Shown: positions 17,956 to 27,252 of the stretch, in pieces
Layout of the letters: the number at the start of each line of letters is the position of its first letter
How positions within the stretch are numbered: the first letter of the stretch is position 1
NCBI RefSeq assembly: GCF_007713705.1
Contig: NZ_VMSJ01000005.1
Span: 167,752-231,751, forward strand
DNA: 64,000 nt
Source: Salinicoccus cyprini
GTDB lineage: Bacteria > Bacillota > Bacilli > Staphylococcales > Salinicoccaceae
Direction of reading: 5' to 3'
Notes under the pieces: model-generated
Databases searched by the model: none
What the model was told of the DNA's origin: nothing
What the model saw: the letters and a program-made list of their open reading frames with translations, nothing else
Made by a program: the position numbers and the translations under genes

Positions 17956-19227
17956 ATGACTCAGCTTGAAACACAATTGATAGAATGGCGCAGGGATTTC
18001 CACCAGTATCCGGAACTCGGGTTCCTGGAGATGAGAACAGCCACCATCGTTGCTGATACACTCGAGACACTCGGCTTTGAATTTGAAATTGGCAAAGCAG
18101 TCATGAATCCGGACTATGTCATGGGCAAGCCGGATGATGAAGAGACGAAAAAGCATCTCGAATGGGCGAAGGAGAACGGCGCCATCGAGAAGTACCTCGG
18201 CTACGTTTCTGAAGGCTATACCGGCATCGTTGCGACACTCGATACCGGCAAGCCGGGTCCAACGATAGCATATCGTGTCGATATGGATGCCCTGCCGATC
18301 TTTGAAGCGACAGGTGACGATCACTTCCCTGTCGAAAAAGGCTTCAGATCCACAACTGAGAATATGCATGCATGCGGACATGATGTGCATACTTCGATCG
18401 GTCTCGGTCTCGCAACAAGACTGATGGAAAATAAAGACCAGCTCGCCGGCAAGATCAAGATTCTTTTCCAGCCGGCCGAAGAAGGCACACGCGGCGCCCG
18501 TTCGATGGTGGAGGCAGGCGCAGTCGAAGATGTCGACTACCTCATCGCCTCCCATATCGGTACAGGGGTTCCGCATGACACCATCGTCGCTGCCAATAAC
18601 GGTTTCCTCGCAACATCCAAGATGGATGTGACATTCAAAGGCGTCTCCTCACATGCCGGAGGCAGACCGGAAGAAGGCAGGAATGCCATGCTCGCGGCAG
18701 CCAATGCCGTCATCAATCTGAATGCCATACCGAGACACTCGGGCGGTGCAACGCGCATCAACGTCGGTGAACTGCACGCCGGCAGTGGCAGAAATGTCAT
18801 TGCGGACCATGCTGCGCTGAAGATCGAGACGCGCGGTGAGACATCGGAAGTCAATGAGTATGTCAAAGCACAGGCGGAAGCAGTCATCGAAGGGGCCGCG
18901 AAGATGTATGGCGCAACGTACAACATCGAACTCGTCGGTGAAGCAGAGAATACGAACTGTTCACTGGAGCTCGCAGAAGTACTGAAAGGTGTCGGCGAGG
19001 AAGCGGGCCTCACAGGAGAACTGAAAAGTGATGCTGCTGCAGGTTCGGAAGATGCGACATTCATGATCAACGCCGTACAGAAACAGGGTGGACAAGCGAC
19101 GTACTGTGTATTCGGTACAGACCTTGCAGCCGGACACCATAACGAGAAATTCGACATCAACGAATCAAGCATGCTGCCGGCAGTGGAGACACTGTTCGCA
19201 TCTGCCACGAAGCTTTCCAACCAGTAA
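17956..19227 (+). CDS. M20-family amidohydrolase, AbgA-like
   Basis: A 423-residue M20 hydrolase with the order of motifs of AbgA/HipO-type enzymes: WRRDFHQYPELGFLEMRT, the metal ligands RVDMDALPI and ACGHDVHTSIGLG, the catalytic FQPAEEGTRGARSMVEAG, and the dimerisation domain FKGVSSHAGGRPEEGRNAML. Near the end GSEDATFMINAVQ and FGTDLAAGHHNEKFDINE contain the last metal-site Glu/His. In E. coli AbgA and AbgB act together on p-aminobenzoyl-glutamate. Here the two subunits flank the transporter gene, an unusual order. A stem-loop terminator follows. Confidence 0.83.
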   Translation: MTQLETQLIEWRRDFHQYPELGFLEMRTATIVADTLETLGFEFEIGKAVMNPDYVMGKPDDEETKKHLEWAKENGAIEKYLGYVSEGYTGIVATLDTGKPGPTIAYRVDMDALPIFEATGDDHFPVEKGFRSTTENMHACGHDVHTSIGLGLATRLMENKDQLAGKIKILFQPAEEGTRGARSMVEAGAVEDVDYLIASHIGTGVPHDTIVAANNGFLATSKMDVTFKGVSSHAGGRPEEGRNAMLAAANAVINLNAIPRHSGGATRINVGELHAGSGRNVIADHAALKIETRGETSEVNEYVKAQAEAVIEGAAKMYGATYNIELVGEAENTNCSLELAEVLKGVGEEAGLTGELKSDAAAGSEDATFMINAVQKQGGQATYCVFGTDLAAGHHNEKFDINESSMLPAVETLFASATKLSNQ

Positions 19228-19231
19228 TACT

Positions 19232-19306
19232 GAACCGGGGGATATCCCCGGTTTTATTTTCATACAATGCGACACCCCCGGAGAGGATTGAATACTCCGG
19301 GGGTGT
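19232..19306 (+). terminator. Terminator of the abg-like operon, with a second hairpin
   Basis: AACCGGGG / CCCCGGTT with loop GATAT and a T-rich tail (about 19233-19257) is a good terminator 5 bp after the stop. A second inverted repeat ACACCCCCGGA / TCCGGGGGTGT (19272-19306) lacks a T-run and may be a backup or a processed hairpin. Confidence 0.8.
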
Positions 19307-19496
19307 CTGCGTCTCCAATCAGCGTAAGATGAAGGAATTTTCCCCTAGAGTAAAAGTATCGTTTTACGGTTTCTTCTGCGGGGAAGAAATTCCATGAGCC
19401 AAGCATGTAACATCTGATCCTCCGCTTCACCCTTCATAACACAGCGAACTCATGATTTACATTGGCAGCTTGATATACAACTAAGGAGAGGTACGT

Positions 19497-21088
19497 ATGA
19501 ACTGGTTCGCAATCATATCGTTTTTTGTAATATTGATATCAATCTATCTCTACTCATACTTAAGCAGTAGAAAAGTAGACACGAATAGTTCGGAAGGCTA
19601 TTTCCTTGGCGGTCGCTCGCTTGTCGGTACGACTGTCGGCATGTCGATCGTCATGACCAACCTGTCCACAGAACATCTGGTCGGACAGAATGGCCAGGCC
19701 TATGTCGCCGGCATGGAGGTGATGGCGTGAGAAGTGACCGCTGCTGTCGCCATCGTCATCGGTGCCTGGGTATTCATGCCGAAGTATTTCCAATACGGTG
19801 TGAACACGATATCGGACTTTATTGAAATACGCTTCGATACAACGACCAAGAGAATCGTATCCATACTATTCATGTTTACATTTGTCGTCAGTTTCATGCC
19901 GGTTGTCCTGTACTCCGGCGCACTGATCTTCAATGATCTTTTCCACATTGATGAATTTCTGGGTGTGAGCAGCATCACAGCCGTTGCAATCATCGCATTC
20001 GTCATCGGTGCCGTCGGATCTCATATCTGATCCTGGGCGGTCTATCCCTACTGGCACACAGCGACTTCATCTACGGCATCGGCCTGATCGTCGGCGGTCT
20101 TGCGGTAGCAGGACTGGCACTCTTCACCCTGGGGGACAGAAGCATCCTTGATGGCATCGATACAATCATCACCCAGACACCGGAAAAGCTGAACGCATGG
20201 GGAGATATCGATTCGGACATCGTGCCATGGCCGACACTATTTTTCGGGATGCTTTTCAACAACCTGTATTTCTGGTGTACCAACCAGATGGTCATCCAGA
20301 AAGCACTGGCAGCCAAAAACCTGAAAGAAGCACAAAAAGGCATGATCTATGTCGGCTTCTTCAAAATCAGTGGGGCGTTCTCCCTTGTGCTTCCAGGCAT
20401 CATCGCATTCAACATGTTTGGTGGAGACCTGGGCATGGATATGGCCTATTCGACACTCATATCCGAAGTACTTCCGGGATGGCTGTCCGGCGTTTTTGCA
20501 GCAGTCGTCTTCGGTGCCATCATGAGTTCATTCGTCGGGGCATTGAACGCAACCGTCACACTGTTCAGCCTGGACTTCTACAAGCCGATCATCAATAAGG
20601 AAGCAAGTTCGGAAAAAATCGCAAGCGTCGGTAGATTTGTTACAATCGGCGTCGGTCTGCTGACCATCATCATTGCGCCGTTTATCTCAGTGTTCCCGCA
20701 AGGCCTGTTCGCGGTTGTCCGGGAGTTCAATGGACTCTACAGCATGCCGCTGCTCGCCATCGTGCTGGTCAGCTTCTATTCCAAGAAGACATCAGCACTC
20801 GGTGCCAAAGTGGTCTTTGCATTTCACGTGATCACTTACGCCGCTTCCAAAATAGTGATTCCGGAAATACATTATCTCTATGTATGGAGTGTGCTGTTCA
20901 TACTCGACCTGCTCATCCTGATGGCATTCTGCAAGTGGCATCCTGAATAGAATGAATACGATTTAAAAGAGTATAAAAATAAAGTCGACATGACCCCGTG
21001 GAAGCACGTCAAACTTACCGGCATCATCATCCTGCTGCTGGTCGCGGCGATGTACACTGTATTTTCACCACTCGTACTGGCGAAATAG
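19497..21088 (+). pseudogene. Broken sodium:solute symporter (SGLT-like) gene
   Basis: Together the pieces describe one SSS transporter of about 530 aa with the family N-terminus (SSEGYFLGGRSLVGTTVGMSIVMTNLSTEH) and a normal AGGAGAGG ribosome site. Three lesions break it. A TGA at 19728-19730 stands where the family has Trp (MA-W-EVTAA). A single-base frameshift between about 20010 and 20027 moves the frame just before LILGGLSLLAHSD. A TAG at 20948-20950 lies ahead of a conserved-looking C-terminal membrane segment ending at 21086-21088. The pieces could still give a few short membrane peptides, but no functional carrier. The sequence elsewhere is well preserved, so the decay looks recent. 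Confidence 0.88.
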
Positions 21089-21101
21089 AGGGAAGCATGG
21101 A

Positions 21102-21133
21102 AAAGCCGAGGATCCAATGATCCTCGGCTTTTT
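21102..21133. terminator. Bidirectional terminator between symporter pseudogene and DUF5996 gene
   Basis: AAAGCCGAGGATC / GATCCTCGGCTTT with a 4-nt loop and T-runs on both strands, sited between two convergent genes. Confidence 0.9.
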
Positions 21134-21135
21134 GT

Positions 21136-22038
21136 CTATCGTTGATTTTCATTCATCTTCAAGGAATTGAAGCAGTGCTGCTGATTGTCCCAGCCGAGAT
21201 GCTGCCGGGATTTGACGAAGGATGCTCTGAAGAACTGGGCAATCTTTTCCTTCTCCTGTTCATCGCGGCCATTTTTCATTTCGTACAGGTATTCGGCCAT
21301 CTCAGCTTTGAAGTAGCTGCCTTCCGGGAAGCTGTCATCGACTTCAAGTACCGTATCGGAAACGAACGGGTAGGGAAGGACAAAGAAAGTCGGGTCTTTG
21401 AAAGTGTCATCGCCGAGCCAGAAGCCGAACTCGATCATATGCTCGTCGAAAGCGGCACGCTCGATGACTTTCGTGTCATCTGGGAAAGGTTCGAACTGGT
21501 CGTAGACTGCGAAGCAGGAGACATCGAACGTGCCCCAGAACAGTCCCGGCATCGCCTTGCGTATTCTAAGCGGGGCAAGAAACATCGCTTCAGCGTCACT
21601 GGCATACTGGAACCACGCGAGTATTTCCCGGGAAACATCCGGATTGTAGTGGTGGTGATCTTCATCAAGTTCGAAAGGCGTTGTCGTCTTCATTTCCTGT
21701 GGTGTCGTGAAGATGGAGAGGTAGAGGCCGAGCCGGCGTGCGGCATCCATGATCTCTTCATAATACGTGCGGACGGTTTTGCCATCTTCAAGTGCAACTG
21801 TTTCGTCTCCTGAAACCGTTTCGACAATGACCCGGTTGTGCACAAGGTCGGCTTCGATGATGAAGGCCTCTCCATTCTGCTTCAGTAGTCCAGTTGTAAA
21901 TCCGCGCGGTGTGATGTCGAGAACGACATGGGCCCATTGGGGCTGTTGATGTGCATACTCGAGTTTGATCTTACCGATAATCTGAGAAACCAGCTGCAGT
22001 GTTGTGATCTCTTTCATATTTTCCTGATAAAAACTCAT
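21136..22038 (-). CDS. DUF5996-family protein
   Basis: A 300-residue soluble protein of the DUF5996 family (WAHVVLDITPRGFTTGLL..., PFELDEDHHHYNPDVSREILAWFQY, ending with the conserved WDNQQHCF-like motif). No enzymatic function is known for the family; no signal peptide or membrane segment is seen. The start at 22038 is chosen because GAGG (22050-22047) is 8 nt away; an ATG at 22044 is too close to that site. Monocistronic. Confidence 0.75.
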   Translation of the reverse strand: MSFYQENMKEITTLQLVSQIIGKIKLEYAHQQPQWAHVVLDITPRGFTTGLLKQNGEAFIIEADLVHNRVIVETVSGDETVALEDGKTVRTYYEEIMDAARRLGLYLSIFTTPQEMKTTTPFELDEDHHHYNPDVSREILAWFQYASDAEAMFLAPLRIRKAMPGLFWGTFDVSCFAVYDQFEPFPDDTKVIERAAFDEHMIEFGFWLGDDTFKDPTFFVLPYPFVSDTVLEVDDSFPEGSYFKAEMAEYLYEMKNGRDEQEKEKIAQFFRASFVKSRQHLGWDNQQHCFNSLKMNENQR

Positions 22039-22097
22039 ATTCATTACCTCAAGGGTATTATATCTAATGGATTGATAAAAATACCAATAACTGCACC

Positions 22098-22131
22098 AAA
22101 GCGCCCGGGGACCAGGCCCCGGGCGCTTCTT
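22098..22131 (-). terminator. Strong GC-rich terminator after yjiH
   Basis: AAGCGCCCGGGG / CCCCGGGCGCTT with a short loop, directly downstream of the yjiH stop on the minus strand. It also insulates the DUF5996 gene from upstream transcription. Confidence 0.85.
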
Positions 22132-23475
22132 TCAGTATCCGACAAACAGCAGTGCCAGTACATAGATGATCGGGAACGAAATGATCGTCCTCAGTATGAA
22201 TATGGCAAGCAGTTCCCAGACGGATACGGGAATCTTCGATTTGAGGAGCAGGGCACCGACTTCAGAGAAGTAGATGATCTGCACGAGTGACATGACGGCG
22301 ATCAGAAACTTCGTGAACATGCTGTCGATGCCGGAACCGATGACGGATGGCAGGAACATGTCGGTGACGCCGATGATGAATGCCGGTGCTGCGGCAGCGG
22401 CTTCTGGTACATTGATGAGTTCCAGGAACAGCTGGACCGGGTAGCTCAAGTAGGTGAATACAGGTGTATACTCGGCGACAATCAGTGCCAGTGTACCAAT
22501 TGCGATGACGACGGGAATCAGGCCGCCATATATATCAACAACATTCAGTGTACCGTCCTTGATGATGCCTTTCGGTCCATCGCTTTCGTCGGCTCTTTTG
22601 TAGGCACGTGTCGTTGCGGTCTTGAGCATCGTACTTTCAACATCTCTGTCATCGATCTGTTTGCCAGTCACTTCATAGTACGTGTCCTCCTTTTTGGACA
22701 GGGGCGGTATGCGTACCATGACGAGTGCTGTCAGTATGCAGGCGATGGCCATCGTCATATAGAACTGCAGGAAATATTCCTCAATGCCGATGAAGGAGGC
22801 GATGACCAGGCTGAACGGAATGGAAAGGACTGAGAAGTTGGTGGCGATATTCATCGCTTCACGCTTCGTGTAAAACCCCTTTTCGTACTGTTGTGTCGTA
22901 ATCATGACACCGACCGGGCTGCTGCCCATCCATGAAGCGAGGGCATCGATAGAGGAGCGTCCGGGCACTCTGTACAACGGACGGATGACGGGTTCAAGGA
23001 ATGTACCGATGAATTCCATCAGGCCGAAGTTCATCAGGAGCGGCATGAGGAAGGCTGCAAGCAGGAGCCATGTGGCGAGTATCGGCACGAGGCTGTTCAT
23101 CATCGTGCCGCCTGTCGCGTCACTCGTGATCGCTTCAGGACCGAGTCCGAGGACGACCATGCCGGCAAAGACAGTACCAAGCACACGGAGTGTGAACCAG
23201 AGCCAGTCGAGCACGAAGATGTCCTTCATTTTCTGAGACTGGCTGAACGCATTGCGGTTGATCAGTGTACCGTAGATGGTGATAATCAGAAAGATGGACA
23301 TGATGACAGTGAGAATTGCTGGAATCTGAGTCTCCAGATTACCAAGTATGTAGTCGGCGAATATACCGAGAATGATGGTCCATTGACCGTTGAAGTAGAC
23401 CGGGACGATGAACAGGAGCAGGGCGATGATGGAAATTGTCCACGTCTTTACTTTGGTCTGTGTTGAGAAGTGCAT
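22132..23475 (-). CDS. YjiH-family membrane protein (nucleoside-recognition Gate domain)
   Basis: A 447-residue polytopic membrane protein of the YjiH family, with Gate-domain segments (MNFGLMEFIGTFLEPVIRPLYRVPGRSSIDALASWMGSSPVGVM and, near the end, GVTDMFLPSVIGSG). These proteins resemble spore maturation/nucleoside transporter gates; the substrate is unknown. The start at 23475 follows AAAGAGG with 7-nt spacing; a longer reading frame upstream has no ribosome site and a low-complexity N-terminus. Monocistronic, ended by a strong hairpin. Confidence 0.8.
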   Translation of the reverse strand: MHFSTQTKVKTWTISIIALLLFIVPVYFNGQWTIILGIFADYILGNLETQIPAILTVIMSIFLIITIYGTLINRNAFSQSQKMKDIFVLDWLWFTLRVLGTVFAGMVVLGLGPEAITSDATGGTMMNSLVPILATWLLLAAFLMPLLMNFGLMEFIGTFLEPVIRPLYRVPGRSSIDALASWMGSSPVGVMITTQQYEKGFYTKREAMNIATNFSVLSIPFSLVIASFIGIEEYFLQFYMTMAIACILTALVMVRIPPLSKKEDTYYEVTGKQIDDRDVESTMLKTATTRAYKRADESDGPKGIIKDGTLNVVDIYGGLIPVVIAIGTLALIVAEYTPVFTYLSYPVQLFLELINVPEAAAAAPAFIIGVTDMFLPSVIGSGIDSMFTKFLIAVMSLVQIIYFSEVGALLLKSKIPVSVWELLAIFILRTIISFPIIYVLALLFVGY

Positions 23476-23936
23476 AAATAAACCTCTTTTCGTATCTTTA
23501 TGAATTATATAATAATAAAGGAAAACGGAGCTCATGTCTATACATTGTTGCTCTCAAAAAAATTAAGTCGTATATTCAGCGGGAATTTCCAACCAAGAGA
23601 GCTGAATTACATATGCTGCTTCATCTGATAGCTTGCCCTTATTTTAATTATCTTTTAAACATTGAACTTCGTCATCCAGCTGCCTCGGTGAAAAATAAGC
23701 TGTTTTTTAAAATTATAGTGCAAGTCATCACCTAGATCAGTAGATAGTATTATTCCATTTATAGTGAATATAGTAAATCTATCGTTAAGTTTTTCAGATA
23801 ATTATGATAAAATTATATACAAATAAATTCATAATTTCAGTTATGTTATGAAAGTCTTAACCATTTTTGATGCTGGGTATTAAGGACTGGATTTTAATAT
23901 ATTCAGTTCAATATTATATAAAGGGGAGGAAAAACG
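23476..23936. other. AT-rich intergenic region, no gene seen
   Basis: This 460-bp stretch contains the start region of the leftward yjiH gene and, at its right end, an AAGGGGAGG ribosome site for the sugar dehydrogenase. Base composition drops sharply here compared with the first 23 kb. A 48-bp stretch (23676-23723) resembles 31902-31945 (CCAGCTG...AAGCTG...AGTGCAA) and may be a decayed mobile-element end. I see no open frame of interest. Confidence 0.5.
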
Positions 23937-25331
23937 ATGGGGAAAGTTTCGTGGTCAAGATTGACATTCCTGCTGATGCTGATCTTTGTATTGGCTTTGG
24001 CAGCATGTGGCAATGGTGGTACTTCAGAAGAAGAATCCACTGAGGAATCGGATACTGCAACAGAAGAAACAGAAGAAACAACTGAGGAATCCACTGAAGA
24101 ACCGGAGGAAACAACAGAAGAGAGTGAAGAATCCGAAGAAGCAACAGAAGAGAGTGATGAAAGTACAGATACTGGATCTGAATCAGCAGAAACCGAACCA
24201 AAAGTGACTGAGTTTGAACCCGCATTCCCGGAACAGACAAGAGCACCTGAAGTAGAGACTGAAACAGAACTTGATGTGGAAGTTGTTACTGAGGGTCTTG
24301 GCGTAACCTGGGGTATGGTGGAGTTTGATACAAACCGCCTACTTGTTACGCAAAGGGATTCAGCAGAACTTCTTATTGTAAACCTTGAAGATGGCTCTGT
24401 TTCCGAGCCAATCCAAGGGACACCAGAAGTGAATAACGAAGATCAAGGTGGTTTGCTTGATGTAGCCATTGCACCTGATTTTGACGAATCAAGACTAGTA
24501 TTTCTGACGTTTTCTCAAGATATTGAAGGCGGGACTGTAACTGCTGTCGGTAAAGGTGTTCTGTCAGAAGATGAAACCGCACTTGAAGATTTTGAAGTGA
24601 TCTTCCAGGCAACACCAGCATATGAGGGTACCCTGCACTATGGTGGACGTATCATCTTCGATGATGAAGGCAACCTGTTCCTGACAACGGGTGAGCGTTC
24701 AGATGATCCAATCCGCGAACGTGCACAAGACTTGGATGCCTACTTAGGTAAAGTCATCCACATTACACCAGATGGAGAACCAGTAGATACGAATCCGTTC
24801 ATCGAAGATGAAGACGCACTGGATGGTATCTACAGTTACGGTCACCGTAATATTCAAGGTGTCGACTTCCACCCTGAAACAGGAGACTTATGGATTGTTG
24901 AATTCGGTCCACAAGCCGGGGATGAACTGAATATCATCGAGCCAGGCAATAACTATGGATGGCCAATCGTCTCCTATGGTATCGAGTACACTGGTGAATT
25001 GATCAATGAGGGGATTTCAGAGCACGAGGCGCAAGGCTTTGTTGAACCAAGATATTATTGGGATCCGACAAGTGCACCAAGTGGCATGTCATTCTATGAC
25101 AACGACGCAATCCCTGAATGGGAGAATAACCTGTTCATCGGAGGACTCGCGCCGAACTATATTGTACGTGTCGTTATTGAAGATGACCTCATCGTTGGAG
25201 AAGAACGTCTATTGACTGAAGAAGGCGAACGTTTCCGTGATATTCTTGTAACTGAAGATGGCGCGCTTATTGCATCGACTGATGGCGGTCTGATCTATAG
25301 GATTACTGCAGCAGGTGAAGGCACAGAATAA
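23937..25331 (+). CDS. PQQ-dependent sugar dehydrogenase-like lipoprotein
   Basis: A 464-residue exported protein. Residues 1-24 form a lipoprotein signal ending in LAAC, so the mature protein is probably anchored to the outer face of the membrane. A low-complexity acidic linker rich in Glu/Thr/Ser (about residues 30-85) precedes a six-bladed beta-propeller of the soluble glucose/sorbosone dehydrogenase (YliI-like) family. It shows HYGGRIIFDDEGNLFLTTGER, YSYGHRNIQGVDFHPETGDLWIVEFGPQAGDELNII and NNYGWPIVSYGIEY. Family members oxidise aldoses with PQQ; whether this organism makes PQQ cannot be seen. Monocistronic with a strong terminator. Confidence 0.86.
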   Translation: MGKVSWSRLTFLLMLIFVLALAACGNGGTSEEESTEESDTATEETEETTEESTEEPEETTEESEESEEATEESDESTDTGSESAETEPKVTEFEPAFPEQTRAPEVETETELDVEVVTEGLGVTWGMVEFDTNRLLVTQRDSAELLIVNLEDGSVSEPIQGTPEVNNEDQGGLLDVAIAPDFDESRLVFLTFSQDIEGGTVTAVGKGVLSEDETALEDFEVIFQATPAYEGTLHYGGRIIFDDEGNLFLTTGERSDDPIRERAQDLDAYLGKVIHITPDGEPVDTNPFIEDEDALDGIYSYGHRNIQGVDFHPETGDLWIVEFGPQAGDELNIIEPGNNYGWPIVSYGIEYTGELINEGISEHEAQGFVEPRYYWDPTSAPSGMSFYDNDAIPEWENNLFIGGLAPNYIVRVVIEDDLIVGEERLLTEEGERFRDILVTEDGALIASTDGGLIYRITAAGEGTE

Positions 25332-25414
25332 GACGACGCTGAATAACTTGGTATTCTCTAAAAGCTTCTAACCTTATGTTAATGTCATTAACTTAAGGCG
25401 CTTGCCAATATTAA

Positions 25415-25461
25415 AGAAGCAGGCATTCATGTAAATCCATTGAATGTCTGCTTCTTTTTTG
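25415..25461 (+). terminator. Terminator after the sugar dehydrogenase gene
   Basis: GAAGCAGGCATTCA / TGAATGTCTGCTTC (one mismatch) followed by six T, about 85 bp after the stop. Confidence 0.8.
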
Positions 25462-25961
25462 CTACCTGTTCAGATTGGAAAATTAAAGAATGTTAAATAA
25501 TTATTATAGGTATGAGACACAAAAATGAAAGTGATGGTAAACAGTAAGGTGAGGGATATCAATTTAAACGATACAGACAGAAAGGCTATTCATGTTGCTA
25601 AGGACTGTATGTGGAAGCAAGGAAAGTAGTTGATCACACCTTTATGTACGGATCAAGCTTTGTTCCTTAATGGCAAATTCACCGAAGAGCGAAAAAGAAG
25701 TTATCAACCGCAATGGAGTTTTACATAGATGCGACGATCCAAAGTTATAAGAAGTAGTCGCAGTGCTAAGCCTCCTTACAGTATTAGATTCTATTCAGTA
25801 GGTTCAGAGGCTGATTAAAGAGGCGGTGTAAGATAAAACCTGCTACATGCGGGTAAATGCTTTTTAAATTATATTTTGTTCTCAAAATCCATATCTAAAT
25901 TTCCAAATATATAATATAATTGGAAATAATATGAAAAAATTATATCTTTAGGTGATAAATG
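25462..25961. other. Gene-free, apparently decayed stretch
   Basis: About 500 bp with no intact gene. Short in-frame runs, for example from ATG 25524 (MKVMVNSKVRDINL..., 34 codons then TAG), are interrupted by stops in all frames and look like the residue of an old gene, but I do not recognise it. AGGTGAT at 25950-25956 serves the next gene. Confidence 0.4.
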
Positions 25962-26846
25962 ATGAATGCATATAAAGAATATGAAAACCTACTTACAAAA
26001 ACCTATGATGAAGCAGTTGAATTTTTACTTCAGAAATACGGTGCCGCCCAATATGATTATTTCAGTGAAAAGTCATACCAGAGATTTGAAAATGGAGAAA
26101 TTAAAAACATAACAAGGGGGAAATATAAAAGAACCAACGAGGGGCTATATTGCCATCACATAGATGAAATTAAAGAATTAAAAATATCAGATCCGTTATT
26201 TATTAAGAAGAATAAAATTCCCTTTCAGTATCAAAAGAAAGATAGATTAGTTTATTGCGATTTGATTGAGCACACTATTTTGCACATTTTGATTACAAAA
26301 GAGACATCTCACGAATTTGGCGCTCCAGGATATGAGGCATATCTAAAACCAATGATTGAAGAGTGGTATGTAGACAAATTCATCCCCAAGCCTGAGTGGA
26401 TGAAAGCCTGTCGCAATAGATCTTTTTTAAGTGACGAAGAAGCAATCCTGATAGTAAAAGCAATGGAAGAAACGTTAGGTAGAACTTATTACGACACCCC
26501 GTTTGATTTTCACGATGCGAGACGCAGAAGGGAACAGGAACTCGAAGAAGCGCTAGAAGAGCGTCGAAGAAAAGCGGATAAAGAATGGGAAGAAATATCG
26601 AAGGCATGCAGAGAAAGCGAACTGCAAATTCAAAGAAGAAAAGCGGAAGAATTCTACTATGCTTATCCAAGATTCAAGGATATGGGTATACACCTTGGAA
26701 CACCGAGAGCAAAAGTAATAGCTTTGTTATATGACTATAAATTTAAGGATAGCTTTAAAACGAAGAAAGAACTTGATTTAGCATTGAAACCTTTTATCAA
26801 AGACAAGCTTTTCAAGGAGTTATACTTAGCACTTGATAAAAACTAG
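25962..26846 (+). CDS. Hypothetical protein with an HNH-like histidine motif
   Basis: A 294-residue protein I cannot name. Residues about 60-115 carry GLYCHHIDEIKELKISDP, then IPFQYQKKDRLVYCDLIEHTILHILI. This arrangement of His-His-x-Asp followed about 45 residues later by L-V-Y-C-...-EH-x-x-x-H resembles the beta-beta-alpha metal core seen in HNH-type proteins and in uncharacterised Firmicutes proteins of accessory regions. A charged, probably coiled-coil region (about 190-235, RRRREQELEEALEERRRK) follows. Composition is AT-rich, unlike the left chromosome, consistent with acquisition. The start at 25962 has better ribosome-site spacing than the ATG 3 nt earlier. Confidence 0.6.
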   Translation: MNAYKEYENLLTKTYDEAVEFLLQKYGAAQYDYFSEKSYQRFENGEIKNITRGKYKRTNEGLYCHHIDEIKELKISDPLFIKKNKIPFQYQKKDRLVYCDLIEHTILHILITKETSHEFGAPGYEAYLKPMIEEWYVDKFIPKPEWMKACRNRSFLSDEEAILIVKAMEETLGRTYYDTPFDFHDARRRREQELEEALEERRRKADKEWEEISKACRESELQIQRRKAEEFYYAYPRFKDMGIHLGTPRAKVIALLYDYKFKDSFKTKKELDLALKPFIKDKLFKELYLALDKN

Positions 26847-27252
26847 AAAGACGTTGAACTTTGCATCATTTTAGCTGAAAGCTTCTAACTAAAATCAGTT
26901 TACATATCCTCACTTATAAGCAGCCACTAAAGCATAAGGGAATAGAAATGAAAAGCAAGTGCAGAGTAATTATTCTGCACTTGCTTTTTTTCAATATTTT
27001 TAAGGATAACAAGAAAAACTCCAACGAAAAAAGATGAAGAAACAACTGTCAATTGTAACTTTGTAAAAAGGCCCAATATACTCGGTGTTGCTTCTGTTTT
27101 ATTTTGTACTGACTTTAGGTGATAATTGCACTATATAAGATGCTAATATTATCTTTTTCACAAATTAAGTTTCAATGTAAAATTTGTTATATCACTATAG
27201 TAACGCTTCTATCAATAAGATTAAGAATATGAAGCTTTATGGAGGTTAATGT
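26847..27252. other. Intergenic region with terminator and hssR promoter region
   Basis: About 400 bp. It contains the hairpin terminator at 26951-26992 and AT-rich sequence leading to a GGAGG site just before hssR. No gene is seen. Confidence 0.5.
26951..26992 (+). terminator. Terminator after the HNH-like hypothetical gene
   Basis: AAAAGCAAGTGCAGA / TCTGCACTTGCTTTT with an 8-10 nt loop and a T tail. Confidence 0.88.

Noticed and set aside
19497..19730. TGA read as tryptophan (alternative code or selenocysteine)
   Set aside because: Other genes in the window end with TGA, and the same gene has a frameshift and a TAG; simple decay explains it.
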